A stretch of DNA of 22,132 bases. Source: Pseudomonadota bacterium. Lineage in GTDB: Bacteria; Pseudomonadota; Alphaproteobacteria; Sphingomonadales; Sphingomonadaceae. Numbering within the stretch: position 1 is the first letter of the stretch; each line of letters starts with the position of its first letter. The notes under the pieces were generated by a model. It made no database searches. It saw only the letters and a list, made by a program, of their open reading frames with translations, and was not told the DNA's origin. Shown in pieces: positions 13,647-20,169 of the stretch. The DNA lies in NCBI GenBank assembly GCA_023424095.1, contig JAFAEG010000044.1, forward strand, positions 1-22,132, given 5' to 3'. A program made the position numbers and the translations under genes.

Positions 13647-14679
13647 CCTCGCAGCCGCGCTGAAGGCGCGGATCGCGGCGCAAGGGCCGATCAGCGTCGC
13701 CGATTATGTCGCGGCGGCGAACGCGCATTATTACGCGACGCGCGACCCGTTCGGCGTGGCCGGCGACTTCGTCACCGCGCCGGAGATCAGCCAGATGTTC
13801 GGCGAGCTGGTCGGGCTGTGGCTGGCCGATTTGTGGCAGCGCGCGGGCAGGCCGGCCGAGGCGCATTATGTCGAGCTGGGGCCGGGCCGGGGAACGCTGG
13901 CGGCGGATGCGCTCAGGGCGATGCGCGGCGCGGGGCTGAGCCCGCCCATCGATCTGGTTGAGACGAGCCCAATGTTGCGCGACGCGCAGCAGGTGGCGCT
14001 GCCCGCGGCGCGCTGGCACGATTCGGTCGATGGCTTGTCCGAGACGGCGCCGTTGCTGCTGGTCGCCAACGAATTCTTCGACGCTCTGCCGGTGCAACAA
14101 TGGCGGCGCGGGGCCGATGGTTGGCGGGAATTGGTGGTCGGCCTGGATGAAGGCGTTTTGCGGCGGGGCCCTGGAGCGGCATCGCCGCCCCCGCCCTTCG
14201 CCGCGCGGTTCGAGCAAGAAGGGGCGATCGTCGAGGCGCAGCCGGAGGCCATTGCCATCGTCCGCGCGCTCGCGGCGCGGCTGCGCGCCCAGGGCGGGGC
14301 GGCGCTGATCGTAGATTACGGCCATGCGCGGCACGGCCAGGGCGATACGCTGCAGGCGGTGTCGCGGCACGAATTTGCCGATCCGTGGGTTGCGCCGGGC
14401 GAGCAGGACCTGACCGTGCATGTCGATTTCGAGGCCTTGGGCGAGGCGGCGCGAGAGGAAGGCGTGAAGCTGTTCGGCCCGGTCGCGCAGGGGGCTTTCC
14501 TGCGCGCGATGGGGATCGATTTGCGCGCGGCGAGCCTGGCCAAGGCCGCGCCGGAGCGGACCGAGGAGATCGTCGCGGCGCGCGAGCGGCTGACTGCGCC
14601 GGATCAGATGGGCAAATTGTTCAAGGTGATGGCATTGGTTGCGCCGGGCTGGCCGGCGCCGGAAGGATTTCAGGGATGA
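13618..14679 (+). CDS. MidA/NDUFAF7-family SAM-dependent protein methyltransferase
   Basis: The 353-aa protein belongs to the DUF185/MidA family. The hallmark FVTAPEISQMFGE stands at 51-63, the SAM-binding glycine loop VELGPGRGTL at 85-94, and LLLVANEFFDALPVQQ at 146-161. The mitochondrial member NDUFAF7 dimethylates an arginine of a complex I subunit and is needed for its assembly; a similar role in the bacterial enzyme is likely but inferred. The start at 13618 (MTATTPSPP) lies inside the lgt 3' end (29-nt overlap). It overlaps the following GNAT by 4 nt (ATGA). In alphaproteobacteria lgt, this methyltransferase and pgeF are often adjacent; here three genes separate it from pgeF. Confidence 0.93.
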   Translation: MTATTPSPPDLAAALKARIAAQGPISVADYVAAANAHYYATRDPFGVAGDFVTAPEISQMFGELVGLWLADLWQRAGRPAEAHYVELGPGRGTLAADALRAMRGAGLSPPIDLVETSPMLRDAQQVALPAARWHDSVDGLSETAPLLLVANEFFDALPVQQWRRGADGWRELVVGLDEGVLRRGPGAASPPPPFAARFEQEGAIVEAQPEAIAIVRALAARLRAQGGAALIVDYGHARHGQGDTLQAVSRHEFADPWVAPGEQDLTVHVDFEALGEAAREEGVKLFGPVAQGAFLRAMGIDLRAASLAKAAPERTEEIVAARERLTAPDQMGKLFKVMALVAPGWPAPEGFQG

Positions 14680-15182
14680 TCGCCTATCGCGACGCGACCG
14701 TGGCCGACGCCGAATTGATGGCGCGGATCGGGCCGCAGACCTTCACCGAGACGTTCGGGCACCTTTATTCGCCGGAGAATCTGGCGGCCTTCCTCGAATA
14801 TCATTCGGTCGAGAACTGGCGGGGCGAGCTGACCAATGCCGACTATGCCGTGCGGATCGCCGAGGAGGATGGCGTCGCGGCCGGCTTCGCCAAAATCGGG
14901 CCGCCGTCGCTGCCGTTCGAGGCGAAGGGCAAAGCTGCGGAACTGCGCCAGCTCTATGTGCTGAAGCCGTGGCAGGGGGCGGGGGTGGCCGCGACCCTGA
15001 TGGACTGGGCGATCGCCGAGGCGCGGCGGCGCGGGGCGGAGGAGATGTATCTGTCGGTCTTCATCGACAATCACCGGGCCCGGCGCTTTTACGCGCGCTA
15101 CGGCTTCGAACAGGTCGGCACCTACGACTTCATGGTCGGCACCCACGTCGACCTCGACCTGGTGATGCGGCTGGAACTCTAG
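14676..15182 (+). CDS. GNAT family N-acetyltransferase
   Basis: The 168-aa protein has a full GNAT domain: an N-terminal half with MIAYRDATVADAELMARIG, the acetyl-CoA-binding motif LYVLKPWQGAGVAATLM, and the C-terminal FIDNHRARRFYARYGFEQVG. It resembles general amino-group acetyltransferases of the RimI/PaiA kind; the LYSPENLAAFL stretch recalls PaiA-like (spermidine/polyamine) enzymes, but the substrate is not identified. The start overlaps the end of the methyltransferase gene (ATGA), so it is translationally coupled. It ends 1 nt from the stop of the convergent secreted-protein gene. Confidence 0.9.
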   Translation: MIAYRDATVADAELMARIGPQTFTETFGHLYSPENLAAFLEYHSVENWRGELTNADYAVRIAEEDGVAAGFAKIGPPSLPFEAKGKAAELRQLYVLKPWQGAGVAATLMDWAIAEARRRGAEEMYLSVFIDNHRARRFYARYGFEQVGTYDFMVGTHVDLDLVMRLEL

Positions 15183-15183
15183 C

Positions 15184-15435
15184 TCAGCGCGGGCAGCGCG
15201 GGTCCTGCGGGCAGACCATGAAGCGGGACGGCGGGGCTGCGGTGCCGACCTCGCCAGAGGTGGGCGGGGGCGGATTGTTGCCGGTGCAGCTAGGGAGGTT
15301 CCGCCGTTCGCGCGCGGCGGCGGCGCATTGCTCTGCGGTCGGCTTGTTGGTGCTCATGTCGCGCGGCTCGGGCCCGGCGACGGTGCCGAACGACAAGCTG
15401 CCGGCCGACAGCAGGCTCAAAAGCATCAGATTCAT
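15184..15435 (-). CDS. Small secreted protein with four cysteines
   Basis: The 83-aa product has a hydrophobic N-terminus (MNLMLLSLLSAGSLSFG) that looks like a signal peptide, and a polar remainder with four Cys: AEQCAAAA, LPSCTGNN and MVCPQDPRCPR, suited to two disulfides in the periplasm, with a short Pro run (PPPP) between. I do not recognise a family. The ATG at 15435 has GGGGGTGG just upstream; a GTG at 15441 is an in-frame alternative. It is divergent from the TIR gene across 141 bp and convergent with the GNAT. It could be a partner of the TIR protein's periplasmic domain, but nothing beyond position supports that. Confidence 0.65.
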   Translation of the reverse strand: MNLMLLSLLSAGSLSFGTVAGPEPRDMSTNKPTAEQCAAAARERRNLPSCTGNNPPPPTSGEVGTAAPPSRFMVCPQDPRCPR

Positions 15436-15576
15436 TTCCACCCCCGGCTCGCGGACCGACTCGGCGGCGCGATCGGGCGAGATTAGCAGCGTCGCCGGGC
15501 GCTCGCCACCCGCGGGCTGGCGCGGCCGCGAGCGGGGCGGCTATAGCTGTCGGAACCGCGGGAGGGGCGCAGACAC

Positions 15577-16833
15577 GTGAGCCACGTTTTCATCTCCTAC
15601 AAGCGCGAGGATATCGACCGGGTCGGGCCGCTCGTGGACGCGCTGCGCGGCGCGGGGCTCGACGTGTGGTGGGACCAGGACATTCCGCCCGGCGGCTCCT
15701 GGCGCGAGACAATCGTCGAGAAACTGGACGGCTCAGCTTTGTGCGTGGCGATCTGGTCGGAGCATTCGGTCGGTACCGAAGGCCGGTTCGTGCGCGAGGA
15801 GGCGGAGCGCTCCGCCCGGCGCAGCGCCTATCTGGGTGTGCTGATCGACGCCGTGCCGCCGCCGTTCGGCTTTTCCGAATGGCAGGCGATCAGCATGACC
15901 GACTGGGACGGCCGGGCCGACGATCCGCAGCTCAAATATCTGATCGACACGGTGAAGGCGACTTTGGCCGGCGAGCCCGCGCCTGCGCCGGAACGCGTGG
16001 CGCCGCGCAGGAAAGCGGCAGCGAAGTCGCGGCTGCCGCTGCTGATCGGCGGCAGTTTCGCCTTTGCCGCCGCCGCTGCGGCCCTGGTCTGGTTTGCGCC
16101 GTGGCGCGCCGGCGCCGTGCAGACGCCGACCGCCTTCGTCACCGAGCGGCTGGCGCAGAGCGACTGCACCTGGGCCGGGATCGGCGAGGCGACGGCGATG
16201 GAGGATGGCGAGCATATCAGCCTGAAAGGCATCGCCGCCGCGCCGGAAGCGGTGCAGGCGTCGCTGCTGCGCCAGGCGGCGGAAGCGAAGGTGCCGCTGG
16301 CCGGGGTCGAGGTGCGCGAGCTTTCCGCCGCGCCGCCGGAGATTTGCGCCGAACTGGCGATGCTGAAGCCGTTTCGAGCGCCCGCCAATGCGCGGCGGCT
16401 GACCATCATTCCGCCACGGGACCGGCTGCAGCGCCACGAAGGCGCGCTGGAAGGCTGGTTCGAATGGGAGATCAACTGGGCCGGGCTCCCGCGCCACGCC
16501 GCCTTGCTCGGGCTGGACAGCCAGGGCGGCATCGAGATGCTGATCCCCGATCTGCACGCCTATCGCAGCGCCGCGCCGCCGGTGCGGCAGAATGGCGAAC
16601 TGGCGACCTATCAGGCCGGGTTCACCGATGAGGGGCAGGGCGTGCGCAATGTCGGCCTGATCCTGATGACCGCCAATGCGCCGATCGACGAGGGGCTGGT
16701 CAATGCGATCGGCACGGAGGCGACGGCGGCCTTTCTGCAGCGCGTCGACGCGGCGGCGAAAGCGGGTGGCTGGACGTTCGAACTCGGGCTCGTCCGCTGC
16801 GGCTTCGAGGGCGGCGAGAATAGGCCATGCTGA
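15577..16833 (+). CDS. TIR-domain membrane protein with periplasmic domain
   Basis: The 418-aa protein starts with GTG (GGGAGGGG about 10 nt upstream). Residues 1-130 form a TIR_2 domain: HVFISYKREDIDRVGPLVDAL, then LDVWWDQDIPPGGSW, then AIWSEHSVGTEGRFVREEAERS, where Glu74/Glu75 occupies the position of the catalytic Glu of NAD-cleaving TIR domains, so enzymatic activity is plausible. A Pro/Arg/Lys linker (133-152) leads to one membrane helix (about 153-173), giving an inside-N, outside-C topology. The remaining 240 residues are periplasmic, with Cys at SDCTW and EICAE and again in LVRCGF and the C-terminal RPC, and contain an AEGWFEWE-like beta-rich part reminiscent of DUF4384-type sensory domains. 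Its last 7 nt (ATGCTGA) contain the pgeF start. It looks like a sensor that transmits an envelope signal to a cytoplasmic TIR; function is not established. Confidence 0.88.
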   Translation: MSHVFISYKREDIDRVGPLVDALRGAGLDVWWDQDIPPGGSWRETIVEKLDGSALCVAIWSEHSVGTEGRFVREEAERSARRSAYLGVLIDAVPPPFGFSEWQAISMTDWDGRADDPQLKYLIDTVKATLAGEPAPAPERVAPRRKAAAKSRLPLLIGGSFAFAAAAAALVWFAPWRAGAVQTPTAFVTERLAQSDCTWAGIGEATAMEDGEHISLKGIAAAPEAVQASLLRQAAEAKVPLAGVEVRELSAAPPEICAELAMLKPFRAPANARRLTIIPPRDRLQRHEGALEGWFEWEINWAGLPRHAALLGLDSQGGIEMLIPDLHAYRSAAPPVRQNGELATYQAGFTDEGQGVRNVGLILMTANAPIDEGLVNAIGTEATAAFLQRVDAAAKAGGWTFELGLVRCGFEGGENRPC

Positions 16834-17600
16834 ATACGCCGGTGGAGGTGATCCGCGCCGGGCTGCTGGCGGAGGTGCCGCACGGCTTTCTGGGCCGGCG
16901 GGGCGGCGTGTCGACGGGGGTCTGCGCCGGGCTGAACACCGGCTTCGGTTCGGGCGACGATCCGGAGTTGGTGGCGCAGAACCGGCGGCTGGCGGTCGAG
17001 GCGGTCGCGCCGGGCGCTGCTCTGGTCTCCTGCTACCAGATCCATTCCGAGCGGGTGGCGCAGGTCAATGCGCCCTGGCCGGACGACCAGCGGCCGGAGG
17101 CGGATGCGATGGTGACGGACCGGCCGGGCGTCGCGCTCGGTATCCTCACCGCCGATTGCACGCCGGTGCTGCTGGCGGACGCGGAAGCGGGCGTGATCGG
17201 CGCGGCGCATGCGGGCTGGAAGGGGGCGTTTGCGGGGGTGCTGGAGAATGTCGTGGCGGCGATGGCGCGGCTCGGGGCGCGGCGCGAGCGGATCGTGGCC
17301 GCGGTCGGCCCGGTGATCGCGCGCAAGAGCTATGAGGTGGACGAGGGCTTCTTCACCCGCTTCACCGCCGCCGATCCGGAGCATGAGCGCTTCTTCGGGG
17401 AGGGCAAGCCCGGCCATTATCAGTTCGACCTGGAGGCGTTTGCCTTGTCTCGGCTCGCGGCGGCGGGGGTGCGGCGGGTCGAGGCGCTGGGGTTGGACAC
17501 CTATGCCGATCCGGACCGCTTCTACAGCTTCCGCCGCGCGACCCATCTGGGCGAGCCGGGCTATGGCCGGCAGCTGTCGATCATTGCTTTGCCCGGGTAA
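16827..17600 (+). CDS. pgeF: Peptidoglycan editing factor PgeF (YfiH/laccase-domain, DUF152)
   Basis: The 257-aa protein belongs to the YfiH/PgeF family. The metal site is formed by QIHS (His73), ADCTPVLLAD (Cys111) and AAHAGWKGAFAG (His128); HGFLGRRGGVS (19-29) is the N-terminal signature. In bacteria PgeF prevents or removes wrongly incorporated residues (L-Ser for L-Ala) in peptidoglycan precursors. Family members, including human LACC1/FAMIN, also act on purine nucleosides (deamination and phosphorolysis). The ATG lies inside the end of the TIR gene (7-nt overlap), so it is translationally coupled to it. The normal alphaproteobacterial neighbours lgt and midA are upstream, beyond three extra genes. 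An inverted repeat overlaps its stop codon. Confidence 0.95.
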   Translation: MLNTPVEVIRAGLLAEVPHGFLGRRGGVSTGVCAGLNTGFGSGDDPELVAQNRRLAVEAVAPGAALVSCYQIHSERVAQVNAPWPDDQRPEADAMVTDRPGVALGILTADCTPVLLADAEAGVIGAAHAGWKGAFAGVLENVVAAMARLGARRERIVAAVGPVIARKSYEVDEGFFTRFTAADPEHERFFGEGKPGHYQFDLEAFALSRLAAAGVRRVEALGLDTYADPDRFYSFRRATHLGEPGYGRQLSIIALPG

Positions 17601-17633
17601 CCGTTACCCCGGACCTAGCCTGAAATCAGGTCC
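17595..17633. repeat. Two adjacent inverted repeats at the end of pgeF
   Basis: GGGTAAC (17595-17601) and GTTACCC (17603-17609) form a near-continuous palindrome that includes the pgeF stop codon. GGACCT (17611-17616) and AGGTCC (17628-17633) form a second hairpin with an 11-nt loop. No T-run follows, so they are weak terminator candidates. Confidence 0.5.
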
Positions 17634-17655
17634 AGAGCCGCTGGCCACAGCCTAT

Positions 17656-17679
17656 GTCCGCAATGGGTGGAAAGCGGAC
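17656..17679. repeat. Short palindromic repeat, copy 1 (GTCCGC-N12-GCGGAC)
   Basis: GTCCGC (17656-17661) and GCGGAC (17674-17679) flank a 12-nt loop. The translated form of this repeat (YVRNGWKAD) is a familiar spurious C-terminal string in predicted sphingomonad proteins, which indicates a dispersed genomic repeat. A second copy lies at 18616-18639. Confidence 0.65.
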
Positions 17680-17722
17680 CTGCGGCGAGGTGCTCTCTAA
17701 CTATTCGTGGGCAGGCCGCCAC

Positions 17723-18520
17723 TCAGAGGCCCGGCGTGGTCGGTATATGGAAGCGGGCGGCGTTGTCTCGCTGGGAGGGTGAGGTGGCTAACCATGTCAT
17801 CATGCGGCGGATGCTTAGTTCCATGGTGTTCCATTCGGCGGTGCCAACTAGGTGCCCCCACGCGCCCTTCTGGTCGGGCTTCAGCAGGGGATTTACGCCA
17901 AGTTCTTGTCCGCTGCCGAAGCGATCTGCTCGACCGATCCATTCGAGGTCGGAAATGCCGACAGGTCGCCACGAGAATCGCACGCCGATATCCGAAACCA
18001 CCACGTAAGCGTCATAATCGGATCTGAGGCCGGTTCCGGGGACAAAACCGGTGTAGCGCGGATCGTTTAGGGCGTAGTGTGGTGCGGTCCTGATCTTTTG
18101 CAGAAACAGCCGACGTGCGGAATTTTCATCTCGTCGGTCCGGATCAATCGAGACGCCTGCGAAGCGCCCAAGTATGCCGCCATCTGTGACTTGGTGAACG
18201 ACCCCCGGACACTCTGACGCATGGACATCAGGCGAGTATCTGCCGACGTCTAAATCGCGCACATCATCCGACAACTCCAGCCAGGCGACAGGCACGTAAA
18301 TGATCGTCTGCTCAAAACGAAAGATTCTGACATTCGCAAGCCCGCCCTGGGGCAATTGAAGGTTCGCCAACTCGGGGAGCGGGGGGCACTCGGGTGGTTT
18401 TGGCGGAGGCTGCCGCCCCTCCCGCAATTGCCGTGCTCGTTCCTTCATGAAGTCTGATTGTCCGCAGCCGCTCACCGCAAGTGCGATGGAGCAAACGACT
18501 GCCGCGATCTGCCGGTTCAA
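17723..18520 (-). CDS. Hypothetical lipoprotein, TTG start
   Basis: The 265-aa protein has a lipoprotein signal peptide ending in AVSGC (Cys19), then a Pro-rich segment (PPPKPPECPPLPE, about 37-50) and a folded part of about 200 residues with LSDDVRDLDVGRYSPDV, RYTGFVPGTG and EWIGRADRFGSG. I recognise no family. The start codon is TTG at 18520; GAGG lies 6 nt before it, and no ATG or GTG exists that keeps the signal peptide, so TTG is well supported. Base composition is visibly less GC-rich than the flanking genes, suggesting acquisition. The gene is bounded by two copies of the same palindromic repeat, and it is the only minus-strand gene between pgeF and the transporter gene. Confidence 0.78.
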   Translation of the reverse strand: MNRQIAAVVCSIALAVSGCGQSDFMKERARQLREGRQPPPKPPECPPLPELANLQLPQGGLANVRIFRFEQTIIYVPVAWLELSDDVRDLDVGRYSPDVHASECPGVVHQVTDGGILGRFAGVSIDPDRRDENSARRLFLQKIRTAPHYALNDPRYTGFVPGTGLRSDYDAYVVVSDIGVRFSWRPVGISDLEWIGRADRFGSGQELGVNPLLKPDQKGAWGHLVGTAEWNTMELSIRRMMTWLATSPSQRDNAARFHIPTTPGL

Positions 18521-18615
18521 CGCTGCCTCGCTTGACTTCGGAATGTCCCGATTTTGTCTCGCCGAAGAGCGGTTAAGTGTCTGTTACTGATATTCGTGAG
18601 ATTTTAAGGCCGAAC

Positions 18616-18639
18616 GTCCGCGTTGGGACGATGGCGGAC
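18616..18639. repeat. Short palindromic repeat, copy 2 (GTCCGC-N12-GCGGAC)
   Basis: The stem is identical to that of 17656-17679, and the loop is again 12 nt with TGGG at the same place (6 of 12 loop bases match). Both copies read in the same orientation and enclose the lipoprotein gene. Confidence 0.65.
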
Positions 18640-18702
18640 ATTCCGCCTTCAGATGGGGCCAAATAGCGGCCACTGTCTCCGCCCCTCGACAAAGGAAAGC
18701 GG

Positions 18703-18723
18703 ATGCCGGATCACGTCCGGCAT
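18703..18723. repeat. REP-like palindrome before the transporter gene
   Basis: ATGCCGGA (18703-18710) and TCCGGCAT (18716-18723) enclose TCACG. This is the common ATGCCGGA..TCCGGCAT type of dispersed palindrome in alphaproteobacteria; its translation (VMPDVIRHP) is a known spurious peptide. It ends 3 nt before the GGGGGGA ribosome binding site of the next gene, so in the mRNA it would form a hairpin just upstream of it. Confidence 0.7.
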
Positions 18724-18738
18724 GACGGGGGGATATTG

Positions 18739-20145
18739 ATGGTCGCAGCGCGCTGGGGTTTCTGGGGCGGGCTGGTCCTGTTCATTGTCATGCTGATCGC
18801 GCCGGCGCCGGAGGGGATGCCGGTGCCGGCGTGGCGGGCGGCTTCTTTGGTGGCGCTGATGGCGATCTGGTGGATGACGCAGGCCCTGCCGCTCACCGCC
18901 ACGGCGCTCGTGCCCTTCCTCGCCTTCCCGATGATGGGGATCATGACCGCGGGCGAGACGGCGGCGTCTTATTGGTCGCCGATCCTGTTCCTGGTGCTGG
19001 GCGGGGCGATGATCGCGCTGGCGATCGAGCGGACCGGGCTGCACCGGCGGCTGGCGCTGGCGATCGTGAAAAGGGGCGGGGGGACGGCGGGGAGCATGCT
19101 GCTCGCCTTCATGACCGCGACCGCGATCATCTCCATGATCGTCTCCAACACCGCGACGACCCTGATCATGATGCCGATGGCGCTGGCGGTGCTGAAGGCG
19201 GCGGGGACTCCGGAGAAGGTGACGATCGGTTTTCCCGGTGCGCTCGTCATGGGCATCGCCTTCGCAGCGACGATCGGCGGCTTCGGCACCATCGTCGGCT
19301 CGCCGACCAATGCGATCGCGGTCGGCATCGTCGATCGGCTGGCAGGTGTGCAGATCGATTTCCTGACCTGGGCGATGTTCGGCATTCCGGTGGTTCTGAT
19401 CTCGGTGCCTTTGTGCTGGCTGATCCTGATGCGGGTGCAGCAGGTGAAAGGCGGCGAGTTCGATCCGGTCGCCGCGCAGGAAGGGATTGGCGAGGTCGGC
19501 GCCTGGTCCAGCCCGGAAAAGAGGCTGGTGCCCCTGGTCGCGGCGGTGACGGCGGGCTGGGTGCTGCTGCCCTTGCTGACGCCCTGGCTCCCGGGCGACG
19601 CGCTGACCGATGGGACGGTGGCGGTGCTGGGCGCTTTGGCCTTGTTCGTGATTCCCGACGGGACCGGGCGGCCCTTGCTGACCTGGGACGAGGCGAACCG
19701 GTCGCCCTGGGGGGTGATCATGATGTTCGGCGGCGGCCTCGCGCTCGCCGCCGGGATCGGCGAATCGGGGCTGGCGAGCTGGCTCGGCGGCGTGCTGGAG
19801 CCTTTGGGTGGGGTGCATCCGGTGATCATCGCCGCGGTGCTGGTGGCGATCGTCATCCTGATCACGGAGTTCGCGTCCAACGTCGCGGCGGCGAGCGCGG
19901 TGATGCCGGTGGTCGCCGGGCTGATCCTCGCGACCGGGGTCGATCCCCTGATGCTGGCGATTCCGGCGGCGTTCGCGGCGAGCTGGGGCTTCATGCTGCC
20001 GGCCGGGACGGGCCCGAACGCGATCGCCTGGGCGACCGGGCACATCGCTTTGCCGCGGATGCTGAAGGCCGGATTGCTGCTCGATCTGGCCGGGATCGTG
20101 GTCATGGTCGGAACGGTGTGGGCAATCACCGCCATGATCGGCTAG
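18739..20145 (+). CDS. SLC13/DASS family anion transporter
   Basis: The 468-aa inner-membrane protein has about 11-12 hydrophobic segments and the two-repeat layout of divalent anion:sodium symporters (SLC13, including dicarboxylate and citrate carriers). The first substrate/sodium motif is SNT at 136-138 (MIVSNTATTLIMMP), the second is SNV at 380-382 (ITEFASNVAAASAVMP); SNV also occurs in functional relatives. GGFGTIVGSPTNAI (180-193) and LPAGTGPNAIAWATGH (420-435) are the paired Gly-rich turns. The start at 18739 has GGGGGGA 6 nt upstream; an in-frame ATG at 18703 lies in a palindromic repeat and is rejected. The PLP-enzyme gene follows after 24 nt, suggesting one operon. Substrate could be a dicarboxylate or sulfate; not decided by sequence. 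Confidence 0.93.
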   Translation: MVAARWGFWGGLVLFIVMLIAPAPEGMPVPAWRAASLVALMAIWWMTQALPLTATALVPFLAFPMMGIMTAGETAASYWSPILFLVLGGAMIALAIERTGLHRRLALAIVKRGGGTAGSMLLAFMTATAIISMIVSNTATTLIMMPMALAVLKAAGTPEKVTIGFPGALVMGIAFAATIGGFGTIVGSPTNAIAVGIVDRLAGVQIDFLTWAMFGIPVVLISVPLCWLILMRVQQVKGGEFDPVAAQEGIGEVGAWSSPEKRLVPLVAAVTAGWVLLPLLTPWLPGDALTDGTVAVLGALALFVIPDGTGRPLLTWDEANRSPWGVIMMFGGGLALAAGIGESGLASWLGGVLEPLGGVHPVIIAAVLVAIVILITEFASNVAAASAVMPVVAGLILATGVDPLMLAIPAAFAASWGFMLPAGTGPNAIAWATGHIALPRMLKAGLLLDLAGIVVMVGTVWAITAMIG

Positions 20146-20169
20146 GGGCAGCGCCAAAGGAGCCAATCA

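Noticed and set aside
15733..16557. Minus-strand open frames opposite the TIR gene
   Set aside because: The plus frame has a recognisable TIR domain, a membrane helix and a good ribosome binding site; the antisense frames have no family features.
15577..17600. Established phage-defence system (Thoeris, TIR-STING, CBASS or similar)
   Set aside because: No ThsA-like, STING, cyclase or Argonaute partner is present, and the TIR protein is membrane-anchored within a housekeeping group; only a hypothesis is kept in the findings.
18739..20145. SLC13 transporter judged inactive because the second SNT motif reads SNV
   Set aside because: SNV at the second site occurs in functional SLC13 proteins, including mammalian citrate carriers.
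18649..20166. 505-aa minus-strand open frame opposite the SLC13 gene
   Set aside because: Extreme His/Arg/Gln/Asp composition with no hydrophobic core; the plus strand gives a clear transporter with both substrate motifs.
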